64,000 nucleotides of DNA from Theocolax elegans (taxonomy: Eukaryota > Arthropoda > Insecta > Hymenoptera > Cerocephalidae). Positions 37,972 through 50,120 of the stretch are shown here, in pieces. Each line of letters opens with the position of its first letter. Positions within the stretch are counted from its first letter, which is position 1. Position numbers and translations under genes: made by a program. The DNA lies in NCBI GenBank assembly GCA_026168455.1, contig CM047426.1, forward strand, positions 81,867,986 to 81,931,985, in the 5' to 3' direction. The notes beneath the pieces were generated by a model. The model was given only the letters and a program-made list of their open reading frames with translations, did not search any database and was not told the origin of the DNA.

Positions 37972-40900
37972 AAAGAAAAAGCAAATTAAAATTACTATTA
38001 CATAAGAAAATACACAATACGTTTTGCATAATAAATTTCATAACAATTTAACTAGATAAATTACTTTTTCCGTATAATAAAATTAGGTTAACATTTTATT
38101 TCACAAATGAAAAGTATTACAACGTCCTGGAAGAGAGCCAGATAGTAAGTTGTAATGACCACACACAATATATATATATACGTTTATAAAATACTGCAAT
38201 GTTTCGTCGATTAACGCAACACATTGTGACTTTTTAAAGCATAAAGTTATGGTGTGTATAGAAATAAACGTGAATGAACTTAATCTGCACGGTGTTCAAA
38301 TAAATCCTCAATAAAATAAAATAAAATAAAAATATATTAACATTAGTTTGTAAATTATTCGGTAGACTCTGGAATGTGCGCCTTCCAGACGTATAAATTG
38401 TAAAGCGGACATAACAATTGGGAGAAATTCAATGTATACAGGATTGAGTTTGAGTGGAAAACACGCAACGCGAAACCTCAAAGGAGAAACTGCGGGGAGA
38501 TAGTTGTGATCGCGTCGAAGCTAAAAAAAATAAGCGAAATAAAAAATTCAGCGACTCTCCCTTATATACAGAGCTATATATGCATCTACATACCGAATAG
38601 AAAAAAAGGGGGAAAACCAGGAAAAGAATGAAACTTAGTCGAGAAAGCGAGTATGTACGAATACTAAGTGTACATAGACACGCAAACTGGAGGATCGAGT
38701 TTGCTTTGCTCCAAGAACGGTATATACAAAGGTGGACCTACACGGCCATCGGGAAAAGAAGCTATATGTTATTGTGAATCGTCTGCATGGACGTTCACGT
38801 AGGGCTGTTTAGTGCCAACCACACGCAACGTAAAGAAATGAAGGTACGAGTTTGAATTCCACCGGTGGTCTCCGGTAGGGATTAGAATTCGTTTACTTCA
38901 AGTGCGTTAAACTGTCGGTACTATGTGGCTTTCGGAATTGTTGATACGAACTAGAACTGAAAATTAAATTGGATTTTGAAATTGAGTCTCAGTATTTGGA
39001 TTAAATATACAGAACTATCGCTTTTTCGAATAATTAAACTATTCATATACAGATTTTTTTTAATATTATTGTGAAATTAGTATGTGCAACATTACTGAAA
39101 ATACAAATAAATTTTTTAAATATTTTTAAATATACAATTATATTATTTCGACGTAAATTAATTGTTAGGCGACATTTAAAAGAATTGAATTGCAATGATA
39201 TACAGTAGTACATAAATTTTCATTCGTTTCACTATCTTTTATATATATATTAATTATTTTTTAAAATTTTAACTAACAAATATAATTGCGTGTTTCACAG
39301 TAAATTACACTCTTATATGTAAATGAACAAAATATTTTTAATTTTATATTTCTACTATTTGGAATTATTTAGCACTCGTAAGATATAATCAACAATATTT
39401 TAAAGTTTTGTGCACAAGATCATTTTGATTGATACTCTAATGAATATCATTGTAAATTACGCGTTGATTTGAGTAAATAGTAAATAATTCATACTATATA
39501 CTAGACGAAGTGAACAGAACAAGGAAACTTATTAATGCAGAGGACACTACCGTGATAGCGCCAGCTGGTCGCCTACGAATTGCCTGACAATAGTCTATGA
39601 TTTAATAGCATTGTCAAATTGCGCTTTATAAGATATAGCACATACTGAATACAGTTAATGTTCATGTGTATTGAAAAAAATGATGCCTATTTACATATGG
39701 TACATTTTAATTGCTGTAAGTAAGTTTATATAAAAAAGAATAAAATAAATACTGAATGTCGTTGGAAAAGCTGAACCATTATTAAAGTTTCTTTATAGTT
39801 ATCAGTCACAATGTACAATATTAAATGTGAGAAAGTTACATTCAATATTAAATACTCAAAGGAAATCTTATAGAGACTTTTAAGTGTTTGTACTCATAAA
39901 GCTAATAATAAAAAACTTAAAATGCAGAATAAGTGGTTATGTATAAACTTAACAATACCTATAGTGATATAAAATAAATTAAATTAGTTTTTATTGATAA
40001 AAAATTAAATACACTTCACGTTAGTTATATTAGAAATTATTTATATTATTCTATCAACGTATATAGATATTATGCAAATTGTTTTATTTTTCTACAAACA
40101 ATCGTCAAACCCTTGAAATTTCATATTAGGTTTCGTAAAGGAATATTTAAATGTAGAATACACGGTAGCGGGAAATGTCGCTTATATTACGCGGAACCAC
40201 TAATTAAACAAACAAAAACATACCCACCCGTTTACCTCCCTTCGAACTAAATTTTCAAATTCGTCGCATTTAGATCCAACTTCCAAGTAATATATATTCA
40301 AACAAAAGTCAAAACTGAAGGTAACTATGCACATATTAACTATAGCTTGACCTACAAAACTATAGCGAAACTATTATCGTTTCAATTACCGTCGCAAAAG
40401 CAGCGGCAACACCTGAACCCGTCTGCACCAAAAATAATAAGAAGTTACTGCTGCATATATATAAAGGCAAACGTATATGCGCAATTGATTTTCCGTAAAA
40501 TTCGTTATCAACGTACAATTGAATTGAAATTAAAAGTGCTCTGAAGCTTTGAGACTTAGACACGTATATCGCTAGACGTATATAGAGAGAAAGAGACACG
40601 CACACACGCACACATCCGGTGAAATTTCTCGGACGCTATTGGATTTTATCGTCAAGATGTAGGAGGTGAAACCATATTTTGGTACAATCCGCAACGTCGT
40701 ACGACGAAAACGATAAACTGGGAAACGCGCGGAAGAATCGCGAGTAATCAATGATACGTGCAAATAGAAACAAACAGGGCTAAAAGGGTGGGGTTGGGGA
40801 GAGAGGGGGAGGCGAAAAGAAAGTACGCGTCGTCGTTCGATTCGATCTGTATAGGTATATATAAATGGAATAGGCGGACGCTTCTATAAAGAAAGTATAG

Positions 40901-43175
40901 GTATATAGATGTGACTGCAGAGGGAACGAGAGACAGAGATAGAGACAGAGGATGGTAGAAAGACGATTGCGCGAAGACGCTACGATAAAGGGATCTTTCA
41001 CTATTGAACTTTCGAATGGAGAAAAGTTACTTTTTCTATCGCGCGCACAAAGGCTCTTGAAATATTTATTGAAAAGTTTCTTTGCTTCGATTAACTAGCG
41101 AATAAGAGAAATGTGTTACGCATTTGTGTTTTCTTCGAATTACGAGTGCTTCGTGTCCATTTTACAAAAATTTATCGAAATGTACTGGTCTATGGTTAAT
41201 CAGATAATCAGACCAAAATACATTAAAATAAATATGTAAATAATAGTTGCACTTGTATCAAATATAATTATAGAATTGTAAAAAAATGTGTTAGATATGC
41301 CATTTTTTGGATTGTAAATACTATATTTTTTATTTCAAAATAAACTTTCTTTTACATTATTAATCAGTCAATAAAAATTTCTATCAATTTCCTCAAATAA
41401 AATCAATAAATCCGTCAAAATATCGCTTCATTCCTATAGGCTATGGAAATTTTGATTGAGCAAACATTCATAATTATAATAATTTGTTAATGTGGGTAGA
41501 ACGATAACAAACCACATTCTTCAAATGCCGGCATATTAATGAACGCTCGGGCAGGTACGAAATATCAATAAAGTTCAAATTGTTTTCAAAACGCGATCTA
41601 GTTAATTACGATGTATGACGGTTCATCGATTTCATATCGAAATGGATACGTATTTCTCTCTCGCTCCCACTCCCTATCGACCAGGTGAATCGCATCTCCT
41701 GTATTTCAAATGGTATTGCAAAATCAAGCTGGATTTATAAGCGGTTATTATATATGACGAAAACAACTATTGTCGAACAGTTAAACTGATCGTTAGAATT
41801 TATTTTAGTCGATCTTTCGAAATTTGAAAATTTTCGATGATGCGTGTGCTTTTCGATTTGTATTTTTTTTATCAACGATTGAATGTAACACAACACTTTT
41901 TTATCACTTCTGATTAATGAAAAAAAAATTTTATCCAAATAACAAAATATTCGTTTAATTATAATAATAGTTTATTTTATAAGTACAATATGTAATTGAA
42001 TTTATGTTTTTATTGTGAGAAAAAAATGATTTAAAATTGAAATTAATGAATCATGTAATGGAAAACTGCAATTTAGATTATGCCCAGGCAATAAATATAT
42101 ATATAATTCATGAAGCATTCAATTTCAATTATGCTATTTCCGCATTTTGATGTAATTGTTGAACTAATGATTAAACTGCGTTTGACAATTAAATCAATCA
42201 ACACCTTAATTAACTAATAAGATTAGCTACCATTAAGTTTGTGTACATAAGCTTCATTATCAATTACAACAACATGCAGTGTGTTCATTGTTTGAATGTC
42301 ATTACGTATTCTCTTCGCTTTGGGACACTTAGAAGTTAGTTTTAATACTACAAAACTCAATATGATTATACGTTGACGTTATATTGCAACCTTCTAAACG
42401 TTTTATTAGACGATAAAGAAGTACGAGAATATCAATTGCGTTTATTCAAATTGTTAAAGATAAAAACTTTTGTATAATTTAAGTAAAATGCCATTTGATT
42501 AACACTTCTTGTGTCGTTTGTTTGAGATAATTTAATTTAAAATTATGCGAAAAAATAATTTAACTGAAAAATATGTATAAGTATGTAAATGTATATGAAA
42601 AATATGTTGAAAGAAATAAAAATCAATGCATTAAAAAACAGTGTAATAGAATATGTGAAAGTTACATGTTAAAGTCTGACTGAAAGATTTCAAATACGTT
42701 TACATTTGCTATACAATATGTGTTATCCAATTTCAATAGAAGTTAAGCTGTAAAAAAACGACGCAACAAAGAAGGAGAAAAAAAAACACATTTTCAACAA
42801 CGAGAAGAAATAAGAAGAGTAAAAAGAAGAAGAAGAAGGAGAAGAAGAGTCTTCAACGTACAGCATATATACCCTATTATCAAAATATATTTCACGCACT
42901 TCCCGGAAGCAACAGTGAGAAGCTCTCTAAACACCATCCACTTAAAAAAAAGTGGAATCGAAACGGGAGAGTAGAAAAATAGGGGCGGAGGGGTAGGGTA
43001 GAGCGGGCGGACTAGAAAGAGAGGTGCACAAAGTTACCGTATCCTGGGATATTGCGTATTGGGTAGGTAAGTGGATTTCTCGCGTCGGTACATTCGCGTA
43101 ACATAGTATTGCACTCCCCTCGTGTTAGCTCGCGAAAGAGCCCCTCTAAATTGAGCCATCCAGTGAGTATCACGA

Positions 43176-43180
<5 letters not shown>

Positions 43181-43206
<26 letters not shown>
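43181..43206. repeat. CT microsatellite
   Basis: This is an uninterrupted CT run of 13 units, about 320 bases before the foldback element. Confidence 0.95.
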
Positions 43207-43523
43207 GGGTCTTTCTCTCTAACACAGTAGCGTTGAATGGAACGACGCTAAGCTCGAAAGGGTGTTACCTATTTATTTATTGGCTCGGGCTAGCTCTCTG
43301 GGCTTGTGCGTTTGGGTGCCCGAGTACGCGAACTAATCCTTAAAACGTCCAGCGATTTTCATGGGGCGCTAATCGTTGGTGAGACGTGTATATATATGTG
43401 TGCATGGGATCGACAGAGGGTGGATGTAGATAAAGGACTGGATTTTTACTTTTGACTTGCCAAAGCTCAATTTGACTTTGCCACGTGCACTTTTTTATAC
43501 CTGCTTTCTTTTCAGGCTTCAGG

Positions 43524-43531
43524 GTTACTAA
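43524..43531. repeat. 8-bp target-site duplication, left copy
   Basis: GTTACTAA directly abuts the left end of the foldback element and is repeated exactly at 50113-50120. Confidence 0.92.
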
Positions 43532-43670
43532 ATGAGTCTGAAGTTTGCAACGCTAAGATGCAGCACTTTTTTTTTTTTTTCGTACCCCGCTCAATTTACG
43601 TACAGAGTTTCTTAAGCTCAAAACCCATCATCAGGTAAAATATTAGGCCATTTAAAGTTACGGAACCCCT
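43532..43670 (+). repeat. Left unique terminal inverted repeat
   Basis: This is the 139-base end of the foldback element before the tandem units begin. It contains a T14 run and CCCATCATCAGG, and is matched in reverse at 49975-50112. Confidence 0.92.
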
Positions 43671-46464
43671 AGAAATAAGGGTAAAAAGGGGATGAGAATA
43701 CGTAAATATTTTTTTTCTATTATTAATATGCTCCTTCCCCGCCAATTTTTTGTATACACCTGCGGAGGCGCCCAACATACTCTGTCAATTTTTTACGACC
43801 ATTTAAAAACAATGGAACACCTAGAAATAAGGGTGAAAAGGGGATGAAAATACGTAAATATTTTTTTTCTATTATTAATATGCTCCTTCCCCGCCAATTT
43901 TTTGTATACACCTGCGGAGGCGCCCAACATACTCTGTCAATTTTTTACGACCATTTAAAAACAATGGAACACCTAGAAATAAGGGTGAAAAGGGGATGAA
44001 AATACGTAAATATTTTTTTTCTATTATTGGTATGCTCCTTCCCCGCCAATTTTTCGTACACACCTGTGGAGGTGCCCAACACACGCTGTCAATTTTTTAC
44101 GACCATTTAAAAACAATGGAACACCGAGAAATAAGGGTGAAAAGGGGATGAAAATACGTAAATATTTTTTTTCTATTATTGGTATGCTCCTTCCCCGCCA
44201 ATTTTTCGTACACACCTGTGGAGGTGCCCAACACACGCTGTCAATTTTTTACGGTCCGTTAAAAACAATGGAACACCTAGAAATAAGGGTGAAAAGGGGA
44301 TGAAAATACGTGAATATTTTTTTTCTATTATTGGTATGCTCCTTCCCCGCCAATTTTTCGTACACACCTGTGGAGGTGCCCAACACACGCTGTCAATTTT
44401 TTACGACCATTTAAAAACAATGGAACACCTAGAAATAAGGGTGAAAAGGGGATGAAAATACGTAAATATTTTTTTTCTATTATTAATATGCTCCTTCCCC
44501 GCCAATTTTTTGTATACACCTGCGGAGGCGCCCAACATACTCTGTCAATTTTTTACGACCATTTAAAAACAATGGAACACCTAGAAATAAGGGTGAAAAG
44601 GGGATGAAAATACGTAAATATTTTTTTTCTATTAATAATATGCTCCTTCCCCGCCAATTTTTTGTATACACCTGCGGAGGCGCCCAACATACTCTGTCAA
44701 TTTTTTACGACCATTTAAAAACAATGGAACACCTAGAAATAAGGGTGAAAAGGGGATGAAAATACGTAAATATTTTTTTTCTATTATTAATATGCTCCTT
44801 CCCCGCCAATTTTTTGTATACACCTGCGGAGGCGCCCAACATACTCTGTCAATTTTTTACGACCATTTAAAAACAATGGAACACCTAGAAATAAGGGTCA
44901 AAAGGGGATGAAAATACGTAAATATTTTTTTTCTATTATTAATATGCTCCTTCCCCGCCAATTTTTCGTATACACCTGTGGAGGTGCCCAACACACGCTG
45001 TCAATTTTTTACGACCATTTAAAAACAATGGAACACCGAGAAATAAGGGTGAAAAGGGGATGAAAATACGTAAATATTTTTTTTCTATTATTAATATGCT
45101 CCTTCCCCGCCAATTTTTTGTATACACCTGCGGAGGCGCCCAACATACTCTGTCAATTTTTTACGACCATTTAAAAACAATGGAACACCGAGAAATAAGG
45201 GTGAAAAGGGGATGAGAATACGTAAATATTTTTTTTCTATTATTGGTATGCTCCTTCCCCGCCAATTTTTCGTATACACCTGTGGAGGTGCCCAACACAC
45301 GCTGTAAATTTTTTACGACCATTTAAAAACAATGGAACACCGAGAAATAAGGGTGAAAAGGGGATGAAAATACGTAAATATTTTTTTTCTATTATTGGTA
45401 TGCTCCTTCCCCGCCAATTTTTCGTACACACCTGTGGAGGTGCCCAACACACGCTGTCAATTTTTTACGACCATTTAAAAACAATGGAACACCTAGAAAT
45501 AAGGGTGAAAAGGGGATGAAAATACGTAAATATTTTTTTTCTATTATTAATATGCTCCTTCCCCGCCAATTTTTTGTATACACCTGCGGAGGCGCCCAAC
45601 ATACTCTGTCAATTTTTTACGACCATTTAAAACAATGGAACACCTAGAAATAAGGGTGAAAAGGGGATGAAAATACGTAAATATTTTTTTTCTATTCTAT
45701 TATTAATATGCTCCTTCCCCGCCAATTTTTTGTATACACCTGCGGAGGCGCCCAACATACTCTGTCAATTTTTTACGACCATTTAAAAACAATGGAACAC
45801 CTAGAAATAAGGGTGAAAAGGGGATGAAAATACGTAAATATTTTTTTTCTATTATTAATATGCTCCTTCCCCGCCAATTTTTTGTATACACCTGCGGAGG
45901 CGCCCAACATACTCTGTCAATTTTTTACGACCATTTAAAAACAATGGAACACCTAGAAATAAGGGTGAAAAGGGGATGAAAATACGTAAATATTTTTTTT
46001 CTATTATTGGTATGCTCCTTCCCCGCCAATTTTTCGTACACACCTGTGGAGGTGCCCAACACACGCTGTCAATTTTTTACGACCATTTAAAAACAATGGA
46101 ACACCGAGAAATAAGGGTGAAAAGGGGATGAAAATACGTAAATATTTTTTTTCTATTATTGGTATGCTCCTTCCCCGCCAATTTTTTGTACACACCTGTG
46201 GAGGTGCCCAACACACGCTGTCAATTTTTTACGGTCCGTTGAAAACAATGGAACACCTAGAAATAAGGGTGAAAAGGGGATGAAAATACGTAAATATTTT
46301 TTTTCTATTATTAATATGCTCCTTCCCCGCCAATTTTTCGTATACACCTGTGGAGGTGCCCAACACACGCTGTCAATTTTTTACGACCATTTAAAAACAA
46401 TGGAACACCTAGAAATAAGGGTGAAAAGGGGATGAAAATACGTAAATATTTTTTTTCTATTATT
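43671..46464 (-). repeat. Left arm: tandem array of 18 152-bp units
   Basis: The word ATGCTCCTTCCCCGCC recurs every 152 bases (for example 43730, 43882, 44034 ... 46318), 18 times. Units fall into two main types: one with TGTATACACCTGCGGAGGCG and one with CGTACACACCTGTGGAGGTG. Minor variants include GGTCCGTT for GACCATTT at two places, an added CTATT near 45695, and GAGAATACG near 45213. Because 152 is not a multiple of 3, the reading frame changes from unit to unit, so the overlapping 60-70 codon frames are not genes. Confidence 0.95.
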
Positions 46465-46469
46465 ATACC
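46465..46469. other. Palindrome centre of the foldback element
   Basis: Five bases (ATACC) separate the facing AATAATAG arms. The first unit of the right arm lacks about 50 bases just after the centre (near 46496-46504), which probably stabilises an otherwise perfect palindrome. Confidence 0.85.
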
Positions 46470-49400
46470 AATAATAGAAAAAAAATATTTACGTATTTAT
46501 ACGTCGTAAAAAATTGACAGCGTGTGTTGGGCACCTCCACAGGTGTATACGAAAAATTGGCGGGGAAGGAGCATATTAATAATAGAAAAAAAATATTTAC
46601 GTATTTTCATCCCCTTTTCACCCTTATTTCTAGGTGTTCCATTGTTTTTAAATGGTCGTAAAAAATTGACAGAGTATGTTGGGCGCCTCCGCAGGTGTAT
46701 ACAAAAAATTGGCGGGGAAGGAGCATATTAATAATAGAAAAAAAATATTTACGTATTTTCATCCCCTTTTCACCCTTATTTCTAGGTGTTCCATTGTTTT
46801 TAAATGGTCGTAAAAAATTGACAGAGTATGTTGGGCGCCTCCGCAGGTGTATACAAAAAATTGGCGGGGAAGGAGCATATTAATAATAGAAAAAAATATT
46901 TACGTATTTTCATCCCCTTTTCACCCTTATTTCTAGGTGTTCCATTGTTTTTAAATGGTCGTAAAAAATTGACAGAGTATGTTGGGCGCCTCCGCAGGTG
47001 TATACAAAAAATTGGCGGGGAAGGAGCATATTAATAATAGAAAAAAAATATTTACGTATTTTCATCCCCTTTTCACCCTTATTTCTAGGTGTTCCATTGT
47101 TTTTAAATGGTCGTAAAAAATTGACAGAGTATGTTGGGCGCCTCCGCAGGTGTATACAAAAAATTGGCGGGGAAGGAGCATATTAATAATAGAAAAAAAA
47201 TATTTACGTATTTTCATCCCCTTTTCACCCTTATTTCTAGGTGTTCCATTGTTTTTAAATGGTCGTAAAAAATTGACAGCGTGTGTTGGGCACCTCCACA
47301 GGTGTGTACGAAAAATTGGCGGGGAAGGAGCATACCAATAATAGAAAAAAAATATTTACGTATTTTCATCCCCTTTTCACCCTTATTTCTAGGTGTTCCA
47401 TTGTTTTTAACGGACCGTAAAAAATTGACAGCGTGTGTTGGGCACCTCCACAGGTGTGTACAAAAAATTGGCGGGGAAGGAGCATACCAATAATAGAAAA
47501 AAAATATTTACGTATTTTCATCCCCTTTTCACCCTTATTTCTAGGTGTTCCATTGTTTTTAAATGGTCGTAAAAAATTGACAGCGTGGGTTGGGCACCTC
47601 CACAGGTGTATACGAAAAATTGGCGGGGAAGGAGCATATTAATAATAGAAAAAAAATATTTACGTATTTTCATCCCCTTTTCACCCTTATTTCTAGGTGT
47701 TCCATTGTTTTTAAATGGTCGTAAAAAATTGACAGAGTATGTTGGGCGCCTCCGCAGGTGTATACAAAAAATTGGCGGGGAAGGAGCATATTAATAATAG
47801 AAAAAAAATATTTACGTATTTTCATCCCCTTTTCACCCTTATTTCTAGGTGTTCCATTGTTTTTAAATGGTCGTAAAAAATTGACAGCGTGTGTTGGGCA
47901 CCTCCACAGGTGTGTACGAAAAATTGGCGGGGAAGGAGCATACCAATAATAGAAAAAAAATATTTACGTATTTTCATCCCCTTTTCACCCTTATTTCTAG
48001 GTGTTCCATTGTTTTTAACGGACCGTAAAAAATTGACAGCGTGTGTTGGGCACCTCCACAGGTGTGTACAAAAAATTGGCGGGGAAGGAGCATACCAATA
48101 ATAGAAAAAAAATATTTACGTATTTTCATCCCCTTTTCACCCTTATTTCTAGGTGTTCCATTGTTTTTAAATGGTCGTAAAAAATTGACAGAGTATGTTG
48201 GGCGCCTCCGCAGGTGTATACAAAAAATTGGCGGGGAAGGAGCATACCAATAATAGAAAAAAAATATTTACGTATTTTCATCCCCTTTTCACCCTAATTT
48301 CTCGGTGTTCCATTGTTTTTAAATGGTCGTAAAAAATTGACAGCGTGTGTTGGGCACCTCCACAGGTGTGTACGAAAAATTGGCGGGGAAGGAGCATACC
48401 AATAATAGAAAAAAAATATTTACGTATTTTCATCCCCTTTTCACCCTTATTTCTAGGTGTTCCATTGTTTTTAAATGGTCGTAAAAAATTGACAGAGTAT
48501 GTTGGGCGCCTCCGCAGGTGTATACATAAAATTGGCGGGGAAGGAGCATATTAATAATAGAAAAAAAATATTTACGTATTTTCATCCCCTTTTCACCCTT
48601 ATTTCTAGGTGTTCCATTGTTTTTAAATGGTCGTAAAAAATTGACAGCGTGTGTTGGGCACCTCCACAGGTGTGTACGAAAAATTGGCGGGGAAGGAGCA
48701 TACCAATAATAGAAAAAAAATATTTACGTATTTTCATCCCCTTTTCACCCTTATTTCTCGGTGTTCCATTGTTTTTAAATGGTCGTAAAAAATTTACAGC
48801 GTGTGTTGGGCACCTCCACAGGTGTATACGAAAAATTGGCGGGGAAGGAGCATACCAATAATAGAAAAAAAATATTTACGTATTCTCATCCCCTTTTCAC
48901 CCTTATTTCTCGGTGTTCCATTGTTTTTAAATGGTCGTAAAAAATTGACAGAGTATGTTGGGCGCCTCCGCAGGTGTATACAAAAAATTGGCGGGGAAGG
49001 AGCATATTAATAATAGAAAAAAAATATTTACGTATTTTCATCCCCTTTTCACCCTTATTTCTCGGTGTTCCATTGTTTTTAAATGGTCGTAAAAAATTGA
49101 CAGCGTGTGTTGGGCAGCTCCACAGGTGTATACGAAAAATTGGCGGGGAAGGAGCATATTAATAATAGAAAAAAAATATTTACGTATTTTCATCCCCTTT
49201 TCACCCTTATTTCTAGGTGTTCCATTGTTTTTAAATGGTCGTAAAAAATTGACAGAGTATGTTGGGCGCCTCCGCAGGTGTATACAAAAAATTGGCGGGG
49301 AAGGAGCATACCAATAATAGAAAAAAAATATTTACGTATTCTCATCCCCTTTTCACCCTTATTTCTCGGTGTTCCATTGTTTTTAAATGGTCGTAAAAAA

Positions 49401-49974
49401 TTGACAGAGTATGTTGGGCGCCTCCGCAGGTGTATACAAAAAATTGGCGGGGAAGGAGCATATTAATAATAGAAAAAAAATATTTACGTATTTTCATCCC
49501 CTTTTCACCCTTATTTCTCGGTGTTCCATTGTTTTTAAATGGTCGTAAAAAATTGACAGCGTGTGTTGGGCACCTCCACAGGTGTATACGAAAAATTGGC
49601 GGGGAAGGAGCATATTAATAATAGAAAAAAAATATTTACGTATTTTCATCCCCTTTTCACCCTTATTTCTAGGTGTTCCATTGTTTTTAAATGGTCGTAA
49701 AAAATTGACAGAGTATGTTGGGCGCCTCCGCAGGTGTATACAAAAAATTGGCGGGGAAGGAGCATATTAATAATAGAAAAAAAATATTTACGTATTTTCA
49801 TCCCCTTTTCACCCTTATTTCTAGGTGTTCCATTGTTTTTAAATGGTCGTAAAAAATTGACAGAGTATGTTGGGCGCCTCCGCAGGTGTATACAAAAAAT
49901 TGGCGGGGAAGGAGCATATTAATAATAGAAAAAAAATATTTACGTATTCTCATCCCCTTTTTACCCTTATTTCT
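46470..49974 (+). repeat. Right arm: tandem array of 23 152-bp units, inverted
   Basis: The word GGGAAGGAGCAT recurs every 152 bases (46569 to 49913), 23 times, in the opposite orientation to the left arm. The same two unit types and minor variants occur. The variants CTGTAAATTT and GAGAATACG that sit together near 45213-45310 in the left arm sit together again (reversed) near 48791-48890, at an offset of three units. Confidence 0.95.
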
Positions 49975-50112
49975 AGGGGTTCCGTAACTTTAAATGGCCT
50001 AATATTTTACCTGATGATGGGTTTTGAGCTTAAGAAACTCTGTACGTAAATTGAGCGGGGTACGAAAAAAAAAAAAAGTGCTGCATCTTAGCGTTGCAAA
50101 CTTCAGACTCAT
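49975..50112 (-). repeat. Right unique terminal inverted repeat
   Basis: This is the mirror of 43532-43670, one A shorter in the homopolymer, ending CTTCAGACTCAT. Confidence 0.92.
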
Positions 50113-50120
50113 GTTACTAA
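50113..50120. repeat. 8-bp target-site duplication, right copy
   Basis: GTTACTAA abuts the right end of the foldback element and is identical to 43524-43531. Confidence 0.92.

Larger units (their letters stand above)
30044..43523. other. Non-coding stretch between LINE and foldback element
   Basis: This 13.5-kb AT-rich stretch has GC-richer islands at about 31085-31640, 32750-33290, 36000-36400, 36900-37450, 38440-38900, 40560-41000 and 42890-43480. Some contain overlapping open frames on both strands, which is what low-AT DNA does by chance. No coding exon was recognised. A candidate recursive splice site is annotated separately at 37955-37971. Confidence 0.5.
43532..50112. mobile_element. 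Foldback-type DNA transposon with opposing 152-bp tandem arrays
   Basis: This 6581-bp element is bounded by a perfect 8-bp target duplication (GTTACTAA). Its ends are inverted copies starting ATGAGTCTGAAGTTTGCAAC, identical over about 139 bases except for one T in a homopolymer (14 versus 13). Inside are 18 units of a 152-bp repeat in the left arm and 23 in reverse orientation in the right arm, meeting around a 5-base centre (46465-46469). No transposase is encoded, so it is non-autonomous. The layout matches Foldback elements such as Drosophila FB. The 8-bp duplication fits the hAT preference (T at position 2, A at position 7), but the terminal bases do not obviously match hAT, P or Mutator ends, so the superfamily is unassigned. 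Confidence 0.92.

Noticed and set aside
43690..49950. CRISPR-like array (regular repeats)
   Set aside because: Units are contiguous 152-bp tandem repeats without spacers, in a eukaryotic intron-like setting, and they reverse orientation at a centre.
43596..50049. More than 30 overlapping 60-70 codon frames with near-identical translations, looking like a repeated gene family
   Set aside because: They arise because each 152-bp unit is open in one frame; the unit is not a multiple of three, the frames overlap head to tail, and there is no signal for a real start.
43571..50086. Palindrome as a pure assembly or chimeric-read artefact
   Set aside because: The arms have different unit numbers and different variant orders, and the element is flanked by a clean 8-bp duplication, which an artefact would not produce.
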